Of a DNA stretch of 49,942 nt, positions 18,748 through 27,415 are shown one piece after another. Origin of the DNA: Lachnospiraceae bacterium (GTDB lineage: Bacteria; Bacillota; Clostridia; Lachnospirales; Lachnospiraceae); contig JAQYAY010000035.1 of the NCBI GenBank assembly GCA_029338735.1, positions 1 through 49,942 on the forward strand. The letters are read 5' to 3'. A model generated the notes under the pieces. That model was not told the DNA's origin, did not search any database, and saw nothing but the letters and a program-made list of their open reading frames with translations. Every line of letters starts with the position of its first letter. Position 1 is the stretch's first letter. A program made the translations under genes and the position numbers.

Positions 18748-18776
18748 AAAAAAGAGCGCTACATTTTGCTAAATGT
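18748..18776 (-). terminator. Weak terminator after the tetR-type gene
   Basis: Minus-strand arms ACATTT and AAATGT with an AGC loop, a short GC-rich spacer, then six T. It begins two bases past the regulator's stop codon. The stem is AT-rich, so termination may be partial. Confidence 0.35.
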
Positions 18777-18777
18777 G

Positions 18778-19356
18778 TCACTGATAAAGATTTGAAATAA
18801 TTTCTGTTAATGAATGACTGGCGACATAAATGAATATATCTACAAGTTCATTCATAGGGACCCTCATATCATCCTTTACCCATTCTATGATCGCATAGCA
18901 CAGGGCAGCGCTGAAATAATCTGCTACACGCTCTGCCGTGAGCCAGCCCTTGTATGGAAGCAGCTCATCTATCTTCTTGCGGTTGAGACGGCTCAGAGCC
19001 ATCTGGGCAATTAACTTCTTCATTGTATCCTCAAAAGAATTCTGTCCCTCGAGACTGACTGCTCTCGTGTAAAAGGCCTTGTCCTTCTCCATTGTTGTGA
19101 GTGGCAGAATAAGTGCCTCTTTGAGCATTCCATTGTCCAGAAGCGGCTCTATCGGATCTATGAGTTCCCTCTTGATGATCCACTCAAGCAGTTCGTACTT
19201 GTCCTGAAAATGATTATAGAATGTCGGTCTGATGACTCCCGCCTCATCCGTTATTTCTCTGATTGTAATCTTTTCGATTGGCCGTGATCTCGCCAGCTTT
19301 TTGAAGCTTTTGGCAAGCAGTTCGTCAATCTCATTTGTTCCCTGACTACTGTTCAT
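18778..19356 (-). CDS. TetR/AcrR-family transcriptional regulator
   Basis: A 192-aa repressor-type protein. The N-terminal helix-turn-helix is clear: FKKLARSRPIEKITIREI, DEAGVIRPTFYNHFQDKYEL. The C-terminal ligand domain resembles that of the DhaS-like/TetR_C_8 group (long helices, YAIIEWVKDDMRVPMNELV). Ligand and targets are unknown. It is the last gene of an apparent unit starting at thrH (24022) and lies 17 bases after a 72-aa gene; an autoregulatory role on that unit is a reasonable guess. GAGG lies before the ATG. Confidence 0.9.
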   Translation of the reverse strand: MNSSQGTNEIDELLAKSFKKLARSRPIEKITIREITDEAGVIRPTFYNHFQDKYELLEWIIKRELIDPIEPLLDNGMLKEALILPLTTMEKDKAFYTRAVSLEGQNSFEDTMKKLIAQMALSRLNRKKIDELLPYKGWLTAERVADYFSAALCYAIIEWVKDDMRVPMNELVDIFIYVASHSLTEIISNLYQ

Positions 19357-19373
19357 CTGAACCTCATATATCT

Positions 19374-19592
19374 TTAAATCGGATCCTCATCAAATTCGAC
19401 TGTCACGAAATACCCTTTCGGCGTCTCTCTGACATCTGTCACCACACCTTCTCTCGACTTGAGCCGTTCAAGAGTGGAATAATTTGCAGACATCGCATAT
19501 GCTCTTCCAAGAGTATAATAATAAGAATTCGGGAGCTTCGATTCTGTAACAGGGAGACGGTCTCCTACCTTCAGAAGTCCCGTTCTCTCCAT
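19374..19592 (-). CDS. Short conserved-looking protein of unknown function (72 aa)
   Basis: I do not recognise it. The likely start is the ATG at 19592, with GGAG six bases upstream; an ATG at 19604 and a TTG at 19613 are in frame but poorly served. The product looks like a small beta-rich fold: [11 protein letters not shown], then [22 protein letters not shown] at the end, a strand pattern like SH3- or KOW-like domains. No signal or membrane segment. It sits 17 bases upstream of the tetR-type gene and 43 bases after the DUF308 gene, so it is probably co-transcribed with both. Confidence 0.65.
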   Translation of the reverse strand: MERTGLLKVGDRLPVTESKLPNSYYYTLGRAYAMSANYSTLERLKSREGVVTDVRETPKGYFVTVEFDEDPI

Positions 19593-19635
19593 CTTAAACT
19601 CCATTTTTCTCAATAAAACACTTCCCTTTGAAAAA

Positions 19636-20202
19636 TTATATATCCTTCTCGTCTACGATATGTGAATCCACTACACCTTTTTCTGCTCTGTTGGCCTTGA
19701 TTGCAGAATAGATGGATGTGACTCCATCATATACCAGCATGATACCGATCACTACAAAGCTCAGATCAGGAATGAAATGCGGTGCAAGCACACAGATAAT
19801 TCCGAATATAAGGCTGATCATTGCCAGTATGAATGATGGCAGCCATGCTCCTGTTGCAGCCTTTATTGCCATGCTGGCCGTGATCTCTGAAATGGCATCT
19901 GCTATCATCAGTACACCGAACACTATGAAGATAAGTGATATCGTCTGTCCCGGATGTGTAAAAATAAAGATTCCGATTGCAGCTATTATAGCCCCAAGAA
20001 TGATGGCCGGTATACGAAGCGTCTCATCACCGAGCTTTGTCACTATCATCACTATTCCGACGATAAGTATCACTATTCCGATAATACGCACCATGATATT
20101 GGCTGCTGCACTGGGACTTGCAATACAGAGTACTCCGAGAACTACTGCAAGAAGAGCAACAAGGATCTGTGATACACGGTTGTCTTTCATTTTTTCTTTC
20201 AT
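19636..20202 (-). CDS. DUF308/HdeD-family membrane protein
   Basis: A 188-aa membrane protein with six hydrophobic segments arranged as three similar hairpins, the hallmark of DUF308 (HdeD-like) proteins. Typical segments are [29 protein letters not shown] and [14 protein letters not shown], each repeating a helix, Gly-Ile-x-x-hydrophobic, then Pro. E. coli HdeD is linked to acid stress, but no function is known for this family in Clostridia. AAAGGAG precedes the ATG and the gene begins 12 bases after the sugar-binding lipoprotein, so it is probably in the same operon. Confidence 0.87.
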   Translation of the reverse strand: MKEKMKDNRVSQILVALLAVVLGVLCIASPSAAANIMVRIIGIVILIVGIVMIVTKLGDETLRIPAIILGAIIAAIGIFIFTHPGQTISLIFIVFGVLMIADAISEITASMAIKAATGAWLPSFILAMISLIFGIICVLAPHFIPDLSFVVIGIMLVYDGVTSIYSAIKANRAEKGVVDSHIVDEKDI

Positions 20203-20214
20203 GAAATGTCTCCT

Positions 20215-21210
20215 TTACTTCTGGTATTCTGAAACATTGTCCTTAGATACCTTCTTGTATGGTATCCATATATACTTGCCATCATCGGTTGCTCCCTCAA
20301 TACCTTTGATGGTTCTGCCTGATTTCAGTGCCTTTACTGCCTCTATGCTCAGCTGTGCGAGCTTGTCTGTCTGCATGAGCTCTGTGTATGCCATTCCGCC
20401 TGACTTGATTGATGTAAGGGCATCTGTCGTGCCGCCAATTCCACATACAGGAATCTGTGATGTGGACAGTCCGTTTTCCTGCATATACTGAATCACACCG
20501 AGTGCCATTGCATCATCATTGCAGATGGCTGCATCGAATTTCTGACCAGTCATTTTGAATTTCTGCATCAGATCATATGCACTCTGCTGGTCATCATTTG
20601 CAAAATCAGAAAAAACAATATTGACTTTACAGCCCTTGTCTGCCAGATAGTTCCTGGCTGAATTCGTCCTCTCAGATGTAGAGCTGTCTTCCTTTTTCCC
20701 TTTCATTAAAATGAGATTCAGCTTTTCAGGCTTGCCAAGCTGGTTGTACACAAAATCAGCCTCATCCTGTCCTGCCACGCTGTCATCAGAACCTGCGAAT
20801 ACATATGATCCGCTTGCGAGATCCTCATCATCTGGCTGGCTGTTGACAAAAACTATCGGCAGTCCATTAGATGCAATCTCTAACTGCTTTGCAACTTCCG
20901 GATCATCTGCCCAGCAGATAATGCCACCAAAATTGTGCTTTTTGGCAAGTCTGATCTGTTTGATCTGGGTATCTACAACACCTGAGGTCTGCTGTACGGT
21001 CATCTCAAATCCTGCCTTCTTGCCGGCAGCACGGATGGCTTTTTCAAACTCACCCTTTGTCCCGCTTCTCGTATCAGACAGTGTCACAAGAATTTTTTTC
21101 TTGGTATTGGTCCCGGTGACTAGTGTCGTACTCGATGAACCGCATGCACAGATCCCTGTCATAAGTGCTGCTATAGTAAGAACTGAGAGAAATCTTTTTA
21201 ATCTTTTCAT
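20215..21210 (-). CDS. Sugar-type substrate-binding lipoprotein (Peripla_BP_4)
   Basis: Extracellular, lipid-anchored solute-binding protein of 331 aa. The signal has a lipobox Ile-Cys-Ala-Cys with the lipidated Cys at residue 23, followed by a Ser-rich linker. The body matches the ribose/galactose-binding fold: KKILVTLSDTRSGTKGEF at the start, IICWADDPEVA and ICNDDAMALGVIQYMQE, GIGGTTDALTSIKSG. The ligand is not evident. I chose the ATG at 21210 behind GAGGAGG; the longer frame to 21300 overlaps the chemoreceptor gene. It has no permease or ATPase partner and follows the chemoreceptor by 13 bases. Confidence 0.93.
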   Translation of the reverse strand: MKRLKRFLSVLTIAALMTGICACGSSSTTLVTGTNTKKKILVTLSDTRSGTKGEFEKAIRAAGKKAGFEMTVQQTSGVVDTQIKQIRLAKKHNFGGIICWADDPEVAKQLEIASNGLPIVFVNSQPDDEDLASGSYVFAGSDDSVAGQDEADFVYNQLGKPEKLNLILMKGKKEDSSTSERTNSARNYLADKGCKVNIVFSDFANDDQQSAYDLMQKFKMTGQKFDAAICNDDAMALGVIQYMQENGLSTSQIPVCGIGGTTDALTSIKSGGMAYTELMQTDKLAQLSIEAVKALKSGRTIKGIEGATDDGKYIWIPYKKVSKDNVSEYQK

Positions 21211-21223
21211 CAATACTGCCTCC

Positions 21224-23386
21224 TCAGATCTTGAACTTCGAAACATAGCCTGCAAGTGCTGTAGATGTATCCGAGAGTTCCTTTGAATTCTCTGCCACAT
21301 CCCTGCTCGACTGTGTAATGCTTCTTGCGTGTTCTACAATTTCCTGGGCAGTCTGCTGGATCTCCGCAGTACTTGCTGCCTGTTCCTCCGAAATAGCTGC
21401 CACATTGGTAGCTACGCCTTCGACCTTCTTGATATTCTCAACAACCCTGCCGAGTCTGCGGTTCGACTGGTTGATATTCTCATAGATCTCGTCAAAGCTC
21501 TGTACCGTAGAATCAATGAGTGCACCATTTTTCTCGATGGCCTGATATGACTCGTCAGCCTTCTTCACAACCTCTTCAATCTTGTCAGAGACAGTCTTGA
21601 TCAGCTTGCTGATATCATCTGCACTCTCTCCGGAATTATTAGCGAGCTTTCCGATCTGCGATGCAACAACTGCAAAACCTCTTCCGCTCTCTCCAGCTCT
21701 TGCTGCCTCAATTGAAGCATTAAGAGACAGAAGATTCGTCTCATCTGCGATCTCCTGAATCACGCTGACGATCTTCGTGATCTGCTTCGATGCATCACCA
21801 ACCTCATTGACTGACTCCAGAAGCGACTGGTTGGAATTCCTGATCTCTTCCATTGCTGAACCGAGGTTGCTGATATCCTGCTGACCCTGCTTTGCGATAC
21901 GGACTGTATTCGTCATGGCCTCATTGGTCTTGTCAGAATCCTCTTTAGTATCTGAGACAACCTGCGCAAGTGTCGTGGCCGAGTCTGCTATACTATTGAC
22001 TGCGATAGCCAGTGAATCCACGATCTGATTGAGATTTTCCATCTCCTGGGTCTGTGATGTAGACTCTCTGAGCATATCCTTGGAGACCTTGTCTGTATTC
22101 TCTGACTGGGTCTTCAGCTTTGCCGATTCATTCATGATAGATGAGAGCATGCTGCGCATCCGCTCTACGAATCTGCCTACGCTGCCGGACATGGCGCCGA
22201 TCTCGTCATGAGACATCTGTCTGACCTTTATTGTGAAATCACCTTCAGACATATTGGTGATATTCTTAGTGATGCCTGAAATCGGTGCAAAAATTCTTGC
22301 TACTACAACAAGGAGTATGAATGCCAGGACCACAATTGCTATTACTCCGAGGATTGCAAGCGTCTTGCCAAGTGAAATGACCTCAGACATGATCAGACTC
22401 ATCGGTGCATACGATACAAGTACCCAGTCCGTATCATTGATCTGACGCATCTCTACGAGCTTGTCGTCTATTGTGGCTGGATCATAGTCATAAGCCCTGA
22501 TCCTGCTCGCAACTCCCTTGAGCAGGGCATCCTTCGACTTGATGATATTGGTACCTACGAGCTGTGAATCCGGGGAGGAAAGGATCGTTCCGACTCTTGA
22601 ATCGACAAGGAATGAGCTGGCCCCCTTCATCTTCGTACCTGAATTAACTATTGTAGAGATCTTGTCAAGTGTCACGTCTGCTGATATGACCTTGAGCTTT
22701 CCCGAGCCGTCATCAAGCAGTGCCGATGCTGAAATCACATATTTGCCTGCCATATCCATATATGCAGAGCCATAGTCCATATTGACTCTGGTCAGTCCCT
22801 GCTTATACCATACGGTGTCTGTGATATCCCTGAATGAAAGATTGGCATTCGTTGCCTTGTAGTACTTGCCTTCAGAATCAGCTGCATACAGTCCGTTAGG
22901 ACAGTTATCATTCTTCCCGTAATAGATATTGAGAAGATTGATCATGCTCTCACGGTCTTTTGGCTGCTCTGCTTCTATTGTATTCTTGGCTGTTGTGAAA
23001 AATTCGAGATTCTGCTCGAGCCAGGCCTCTATGCTGTCGGCCTGATTCGCAATTGATGAATCAAGCTGTGCCTCTGACATGGACTGCATTCTGTTTCTCG
23101 ACATCGCAGAAGATACAATTACAAGCACTGCCACTATACCGATCGTGACGGGAAGGATCAGAAGGAGCATCTTGGTACGGACTGACATGACCTTATGTTG
23201 GACAATCTTCTTTTTCTGTGCCGTACTCAGTTTCGTTACATCTGCTCCCTTTGATTTCCTGACTTTTTTCCTGATTGATTTTACTTTTGGCTTCTTTGCT
23301 GCAGCAGCCTTTACCTTCTTTGCCTTCTTTTCGGCTTTTTTCTGCTCCGCAAGCCTCTTTTTTTCTTCCCTGTTTATATTCACCAT
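21224..23386 (-). CDS. Methyl-accepting chemotaxis protein, dCache type, with basic N-terminal extension
   Basis: Chemoreceptor of 720 aa. A long cytosolic Lys/Ala-rich stretch (residues 1-70) precedes the first membrane segment (about 77-98, [19 protein letters not shown]). The extracellular part (about 100-345) looks like a dCache domain, with motifs YYKATNAN and [11 protein letters not shown] second membrane segment, a HAMP domain and the signalling hairpin follow; the tip is [20 protein letters not shown]. The start at 23386 has GGAGGG; a TTG 12 bases upstream is in frame. The adjacent sugar-binding lipoprotein may present a ligand to it. No cheA or flagellar gene is in the window. Confidence 0.95.
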   Translation of the reverse strand: MVNINREEKKRLAEQKKAEKKAKKVKAAAAKKPKVKSIRKKVRKSKGADVTKLSTAQKKKIVQHKVMSVRTKMLLLILPVTIGIVAVLVIVSSAMSRNRMQSMSEAQLDSSIANQADSIEAWLEQNLEFFTTAKNTIEAEQPKDRESMINLLNIYYGKNDNCPNGLYAADSEGKYYKATNANLSFRDITDTVWYKQGLTRVNMDYGSAYMDMAGKYVISASALLDDGSGKLKVISADVTLDKISTIVNSGTKMKGASSFLVDSRVGTILSSPDSQLVGTNIIKSKDALLKGVASRIRAYDYDPATIDDKLVEMRQINDTDWVLVSYAPMSLIMSEVISLGKTLAILGVIAIVVLAFILLVVVARIFAPISGITKNITNMSEGDFTIKVRQMSHDEIGAMSGSVGRFVERMRSMLSSIMNESAKLKTQSENTDKVSKDMLRESTSQTQEMENLNQIVDSLAIAVNSIADSATTLAQVVSDTKEDSDKTNEAMTNTVRIAKQGQQDISNLGSAMEEIRNSNQSLLESVNEVGDASKQITKIVSVIQEIADETNLLSLNASIEAARAGESGRGFAVVASQIGKLANNSGESADDISKLIKTVSDKIEEVVKKADESYQAIEKNGALIDSTVQSFDEIYENINQSNRRLGRVVENIKKVEGVATNVAAISEEQAASTAEIQQTAQEIVEHARSITQSSRDVAENSKELSDTSTALAGYVSKFKI

Positions 23387-23422
23387 AATTCCCTCCAAAA
23401 AATATCCAGGAATCTGTTTCTC

Positions 23423-24022
23423 TTACAGGTTCTCCTTTATAGCACTGAGCAGTTCATCAAATGTCTCAAATGCTGGTATCTCAGGATGATCTGCCTTGAT
23501 CTGCGGAGTACTCCTGAACAGGAATCCTGCCTTGCTGGCCACAATCATGCCGAGATCATTGAAACTGTCTCCGCTTGCTATGGTGTCAAATCCTATCGAC
23601 TGAAGTGCCTTTACCGTAGTGAGCTTGGAATCCTTCACCCTCATATGATAGTCCGTGATCTCACCGCTGTCTGACACCTCAAGTGTATTACAGAATATAG
23701 TCGGCCAGTTGAGCTTCTTCATCAGAGGTGTCGCAAACTGTTCGAATGTATCGGACAGAATGATGACCTGAGTTATGGAACGCAGTTCATCGAGGAATTC
23801 CTTTGCACCGTCCATCGGATCTATCTCAGCTATTACGTCCTGCACCTCTTTGAGGCCCAGATGATGCTCCTTGAGGAGCGCTATCCTGTACTTCATGAGC
23901 TTGTCATAATCAGGCTCGTCTCTTGTGGTCCTGCGGAATTCAGGAATTCCTGTCTTCTCTGCAAATGCAATCCAGATCTCAGGTACAAGAACACCTTCCA
24001 TATCAAGGCATACTATATTCAT
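23423..24022 (-). CDS. thrH: ThrH-type phosphoserine phosphatase / homoserine phosphotransferase
   Basis: HAD-superfamily enzyme of 199 aa, in Pseudomonas able to dephosphorylate phosphoserine and to transfer the phosphate to homoserine. The opening CLDMEGVLVPEIWIAFAEKT is almost that of ThrH, with Glu in the fourth position of the Asp-x-Glu-Gly motif, as in that family and unlike SerB (DxDGT). Motif II is ILSDTF, motif III the Lys in KDSKL, motif IV GDSFNDLGM. It starts the apparent operon with a chemoreceptor downstream; the link is not obvious. AGGAGG precedes the ATG. Confidence 0.9.
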   Translation of the reverse strand: MNIVCLDMEGVLVPEIWIAFAEKTGIPEFRRTTRDEPDYDKLMKYRIALLKEHHLGLKEVQDVIAEIDPMDGAKEFLDELRSITQVIILSDTFEQFATPLMKKLNWPTIFCNTLEVSDSGEITDYHMRVKDSKLTTVKALQSIGFDTIASGDSFNDLGMIVASKAGFLFRSTPQIKADHPEIPAFETFDELLSAIKENL

Positions 24023-24063
24023 CGTTTCCTCCTAATAAAAATTCTGTTAAAAAGCTAATCTCT

Positions 24064-24092
24064 ATTATACCCATTATCCCGGTCAATAGCAA
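24064..24092 (-). promoter_or_regulatory. Promoter of thrH and downstream genes
   Basis: TTGCTA, 17 bases, perfect TATAAT on the minus strand, 42 bases upstream of the thrH start. An overlapping TTGACC is 11 bases from the same TATAAT, too close to serve. Confidence 0.6.
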
Positions 24093-24112
24093 ACTATTAT
24101 AAAAAATTTCAT

Positions 24113-24147
24113 AAAAAAGGAGAAAGCGAAAGTTTCGCCTTCTCCTT
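24113..24147 (-). terminator. Intrinsic terminator of thiC
   Basis: The minus-strand arms AAGGAGAAGGCGAAA and TTTCGCTTTCTCCTT pair over most of their length and are followed by six T. It lies 22 bases past the thiC stop codon. Confidence 0.8.
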
Positions 24148-24168
24148 GAATCGTTAAATTATTTTACA

Positions 24169-25479
24169 TTACAGGATATCTATCATCTCTCCGGCAAGTG
24201 CCTTGTTCATTGATCTCACTGCGCAGAACTTGCCGCACATGGAGCAGGTATCCGAGTGGTCATCCTCAGGAAGGCGGCTGTCACGGATCTCCTTAGCAGT
24301 CTTCGGATCCATGGCACATTCGAACTGGGCATCCCAGTCGAGCTTTCTTCTGGCATCAGCCATCTTGTCATCGATATCTCTGGCATGTGGGAGATGCTTT
24401 GCGATGTCTGCTGCATGAGCTGCAATTCTCGATGCGATGATTCCTTCTCTTACGTCATCCACATTCGGAAGTGCCAGATGCTCCGCCGGTGTCACGTAGC
24501 AGAGGAATGAAGCGCCATTCATTGCTGCGATCGCGCCTCCGATAGCTGCCGTGATGTGGTCATATCCCGGTGCTACATCTGTCACAAGAGGTCCGAGCAC
24601 ATAGAACGGAGCACCCTTGCAGATAGTCTGCTCAATCTTCATATTGGCAGCGATCTGATCCATTGGTACATGTCCCGGTCCCTCGATCATGACCTGGACA
24701 TTCTTCTCCCAGGCTCTCTGTGTCAGCTCTCCGAGTCTGATCAGCTCATCCACCTGGCTGATATCTGTTGCATCTGCGAGGCATCCCGGTCTGCATGCAT
24801 CACCAAGAGAGATAGTCACATCATGCTCTGCACAGATATCACAGATCTCATCGAAGTGTGAATAGAACGGATTCTCCTCACCGGTCATGGACATCCATGC
24901 GTAGATCAGGGAACCTCCACGGCTTACGATGTTCATCTTTCTCTTACCGTTTTTGATCTGCTCTAAGGTCTTCTTATTGATTCCGCAATGAAGTGTGACA
25001 AAATCCACGCCATCCTCTGCATGAAGTCTCACAACATCGATGAAATCCTCTGCCGTCAGTGTATTCAGGTCTCTCTGATAATGGATGACTGCATCATATA
25101 CAGGCACGGTGCCGATCATGACAGGGCACTCTGATGTGAGCTTCTGCCTGAATGGCTGGGTATTGCCGTGGCTTGACAGATCCATGATAGCATTACCGCC
25201 GAGCCTGATGGCCTCATTTACCTTTTCCATTTCGACATCATAATCCTTGCAGTCTCTTGAAATGCCGAGATTCACATTGATCTTCGTGGTAAGTGCCTGC
25301 CCTATTCCATCAGGATCGAGACACTTGTGAGCCTTGTTTGCAGGGATCACGACCTGTCCCTTAGCGACGAGATCCATAAGTCTGTCCTCGTCTATGTGCT
25401 CCTTCTCCGCTACCCTTCTGAGCTGCTCCGTCTTAATTCCCTTTCTTGCAGCATCCATCTGCGTCGTGTATTCTGCCAT
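24169..25479 (-). CDS. thiC: Phosphomethylpyrimidine synthase ThiC
   Basis: Radical SAM enzyme that rearranges aminoimidazole ribotide into the HMP pyrimidine of thiamine. The 436-aa protein is the short form typical of anaerobes. The core motifs are intact: [11 protein letters not shown] near residue 105, [35 protein letters not shown] with the zinc His, and the C-terminal radical SAM cluster CSMCGKFC. The cluster spacing is Cys-x2-Cys-x3-Cys, one shorter than the Cys-x2-Cys-x4-Cys of E. coli and Bacillus ThiC. AAGGAGG precedes the ATG; expression is controlled by the TPP riboswitch at 25525-25652. Confidence 0.96.
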   Translation of the reverse strand: MAEYTTQMDAARKGIKTEQLRRVAEKEHIDEDRLMDLVAKGQVVIPANKAHKCLDPDGIGQALTTKINVNLGISRDCKDYDVEMEKVNEAIRLGGNAIMDLSSHGNTQPFRQKLTSECPVMIGTVPVYDAVIHYQRDLNTLTAEDFIDVVRLHAEDGVDFVTLHCGINKKTLEQIKNGKRKMNIVSRGGSLIYAWMSMTGEENPFYSHFDEICDICAEHDVTISLGDACRPGCLADATDISQVDELIRLGELTQRAWEKNVQVMIEGPGHVPMDQIAANMKIEQTICKGAPFYVLGPLVTDVAPGYDHITAAIGGAIAAMNGASFLCYVTPAEHLALPNVDDVREGIIASRIAAHAADIAKHLPHARDIDDKMADARRKLDWDAQFECAMDPKTAKEIRDSRLPEDDHSDTCSMCGKFCAVRSMNKALAGEMIDIL

Positions 25480-25524
25480 CTTTACCTCCTTGACATACTG
25501 TTATTCGCACTCATTTTTTTACAT

Positions 25525-25559
25525 AAAAAATGTGGGTTCCCTGATCGGGCAGCCCACAT
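25525..25559 (-). terminator. Riboswitch-controlled terminator before thiC
   Basis: Arms ATGTGGGCT and AACCCACAT on the minus strand followed by six T, 19 bases after the TPP aptamer. With TPP bound it would terminate transcription before thiC. Confidence 0.85.
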
Positions 25560-25574
25560 GAAAAGTCTTATATC

Positions 25575-25652
25575 ATGACGCTTCCTACGCCGGTATTGTC
25601 CGGATCAGGTCCTCGGGTGTATTTCTCAGCCATCTATGGCGCCCCGGGTCAT
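25575..25652 (-). promoter_or_regulatory. TPP (thi-box) riboswitch aptamer
   Basis: The minus strand carries the conserved core GGGGCGCC, then GGCTGAGA, ACACCC, ACCTGATCCGG and ACCGGCGTAGGAA in the right order, and the P1 stem ATGAC/GTCAT closes it. It senses thiamine pyrophosphate and controls thiC, which begins about 95 bases downstream, through the terminator at 25525. Confidence 0.97.
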
Positions 25653-25658
25653 GTGATT

Positions 25659-25687
25659 ATGATATACTCTTTCTAATGTATTTTCAA
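25659..25687 (-). promoter_or_regulatory. Promoter of thiC leader
   Basis: TTGAAA, 17 bases, TATCAT on the minus strand, ending seven bases before the TPP aptamer. The upstream box lies just beyond the putP stop codon. Confidence 0.6.
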
Positions 25688-25692
25688 GTTCT

Positions 25693-27225
25693 TTATTTCA
25701 TGGAATCCACCTTTTCGTAGGTCTCGATAACCTTCTTATCAGGTGCCTTCGTAGCGAGGCTTAAAATCACGTCAAACAGAAGTGCTACAAGGAATGACGG
25801 AAGAAGCTCGTAGATATCGAAGGCTCCGCCCAGAGGTCTCACCGCGAATTTCCATACAAAGATCATGATTCCGCCTGAGATAAGTCCTGCAAGTGCACCA
25901 TACTTATTCGATCTCTTCCAGAACAGCGCCAGGATCATTACCGGTCCGAATGTAGCCCCGAAGCCAGCCCAGGCAAAGCTTACGATCTGGAATACAGAAC
26001 TGTTCGGATTCCATGCGAGTAGCACGCCTATGATTCCGATTCCTACAAGAGCAAGCCTTGAGATCGTCATCAGCTTTTTTTCTGAGATATGTACATGGAA
26101 ACACTTCACAAGTATATCCGATGAAATAGATGAAGATGCACACAACAGCTGTGAATCAGCTGTAGACATCGTGGATGCGAGGATTCCCGAAAGCACAATT
26201 CCTGCGATTACTGCACAGAGAGCACCGTGGCTTGCCAGTAGGTCTGCAATCTTGATAATGACAGTCTCTGAATCAGATCCATGAAGAACCGGGATCTCAC
26301 CCTTTGCAGTCATTCCGAGTCCCACTACTCCGATGCATACAGAAACAGCCATCGAGATAAGCACCCAGATCGTTGCAACTCTTCTTGACAGCTTGAGCTT
26401 GCTGTCGTCCTCAATTGCCATGAATCTGAGAAGAATGTGCGGCATTCCAAAATATCCCAGTCCCCAGGCAAGAGTCGATACGATTCTGATAAATCCATAA
26501 GGTGAAGCATCACCTGTTTCCGGATTGTGTGTGGAGAGCATTGAGAAATATCCTGCCAGTCCCTTTGCATTGTCATATACTGCTCCGGGCCCTCCTGCCT
26601 TCATAGTACCGAATAGCAGAATGATGATAAGTGCTGCAGTCATTATGATGCTCTGGACGAAGTCCGTCGTAGAAGCTGCCAGGAAGCCACCAAGCATCGT
26701 ATATCCGATGATGACGATGGCGCTTGCAATCATTGCTATATGATAGTCAGAATTGAAAAGGCTTGCGAAGAGCTTTCCGCATCCCGCGAATCCGCTCGCC
26801 GTATAAGGTACGAAGAAAATCACTATAATGACCGCTGATATAAATGTAAGAATATTCTTGTTGTCACCATATCTGTCTGAGAAAAATGCAGGCACGGTGA
26901 TTGATCCTGTCGTTTCCGTGTATCTCCTGATACGCTTTGCTGTAACCAGCCAGTTGATGTATGTTCCTGCAGCAAGTCCGATGATAGTCCATCCGGCATC
27001 TGCAATTCCTGACAGATATGCGAGTCCGGGAATTCCCATCAGCAGATAGCTCGACATATCACTCGCTTCGGCACTCATCGCTGTAACGAATGGTCCGAGC
27101 TTTCTTCCTCCCAGATAAAAGTCTCCTACAGTCTTGTTCTTCTTTGATACGGCCGCGCCCATACCAAGCATCGCAACGAGGTATACCACCATCGTCACAA
27201 ACATTCCGATCTGTGCTGCACTCAT
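25693..27225 (-). CDS. putP: Sodium/proline symporter
   Basis: Sodium-coupled transporter of the SSS family, 510 aa with about 13 membrane segments. The N-terminal DFYLGGRKLGPFVTAMSAEA with its conserved Ser/Ala stretch and the segment ASDMSSYLLMGIPG match PutP, as does the mid-protein GGFLAASTTDFVQ sodium-site region. Length and motif order fit a proline carrier, although SSS members also move other solutes such as pantothenate. AAAGGAG precedes the ATG. It is divergent from ilvE; no proline catabolic gene is adjacent. Confidence 0.92.
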   Translation of the reverse strand: MSAAQIGMFVTMVVYLVAMLGMGAAVSKKNKTVGDFYLGGRKLGPFVTAMSAEASDMSSYLLMGIPGLAYLSGIADAGWTIIGLAAGTYINWLVTAKRIRRYTETTGSITVPAFFSDRYGDNKNILTFISAVIIVIFFVPYTASGFAGCGKLFASLFNSDYHIAMIASAIVIIGYTMLGGFLAASTTDFVQSIIMTAALIIILLFGTMKAGGPGAVYDNAKGLAGYFSMLSTHNPETGDASPYGFIRIVSTLAWGLGYFGMPHILLRFMAIEDDSKLKLSRRVATIWVLISMAVSVCIGVVGLGMTAKGEIPVLHGSDSETVIIKIADLLASHGALCAVIAGIVLSGILASTMSTADSQLLCASSSISSDILVKCFHVHISEKKLMTISRLALVGIGIIGVLLAWNPNSSVFQIVSFAWAGFGATFGPVMILALFWKRSNKYGALAGLISGGIMIFVWKFAVRPLGGAFDIYELLPSFLVALLFDVILSLATKAPDKKVIETYEKVDSMK

Positions 27226-27264
27226 ATAAACTCCTTTACTTCTTTAATTTGCTAAAACTATAGT

Positions 27265-27293
27265 AGTTTACACGAAATTTATATTTATGTCAA
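27265..27293 (-). promoter_or_regulatory. Promoter of putP
   Basis: TTGACA, 17 bases, TAAACT on the minus strand, 40 bases before the putP start. Confidence 0.65.
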
Positions 27294-27318
27294 ACTGATG
27301 AATATTTTTCACCTTATG

Positions 27319-27335
27319 ATTGAATTATATTCAAT
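27319..27335. promoter_or_regulatory. Inverted repeat between putP and ilvE, possible operator
   Basis: ATTGAAT and ATTCAAT flank a three-base centre, a perfect palindrome of 17 bases in the shared upstream region. It lies just upstream of the putP promoter and upstream of the ilvE start region, so it could bind a dimeric regulator. The region is AT-rich, so it may be coincidence. Confidence 0.3.
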
Positions 27336-27374
27336 ACAATATAAAAAATATCTACCATTATATCTGAAAAGGTG

Positions 27375-27380
27375 TATAAT
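27375..27380 (+). promoter_or_regulatory. Likely -10 box of the ilvE promoter
   Basis: A perfect TATAAT 35 bases before the ilvE start. No good -35 hexamer lies at the usual distance. I see no T-box in the leader. Confidence 0.35.
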
Positions 27381-27415
27381 CAATTCAGTAAAATTTTCTC
27401 TAGGAGGTAAAAGAA

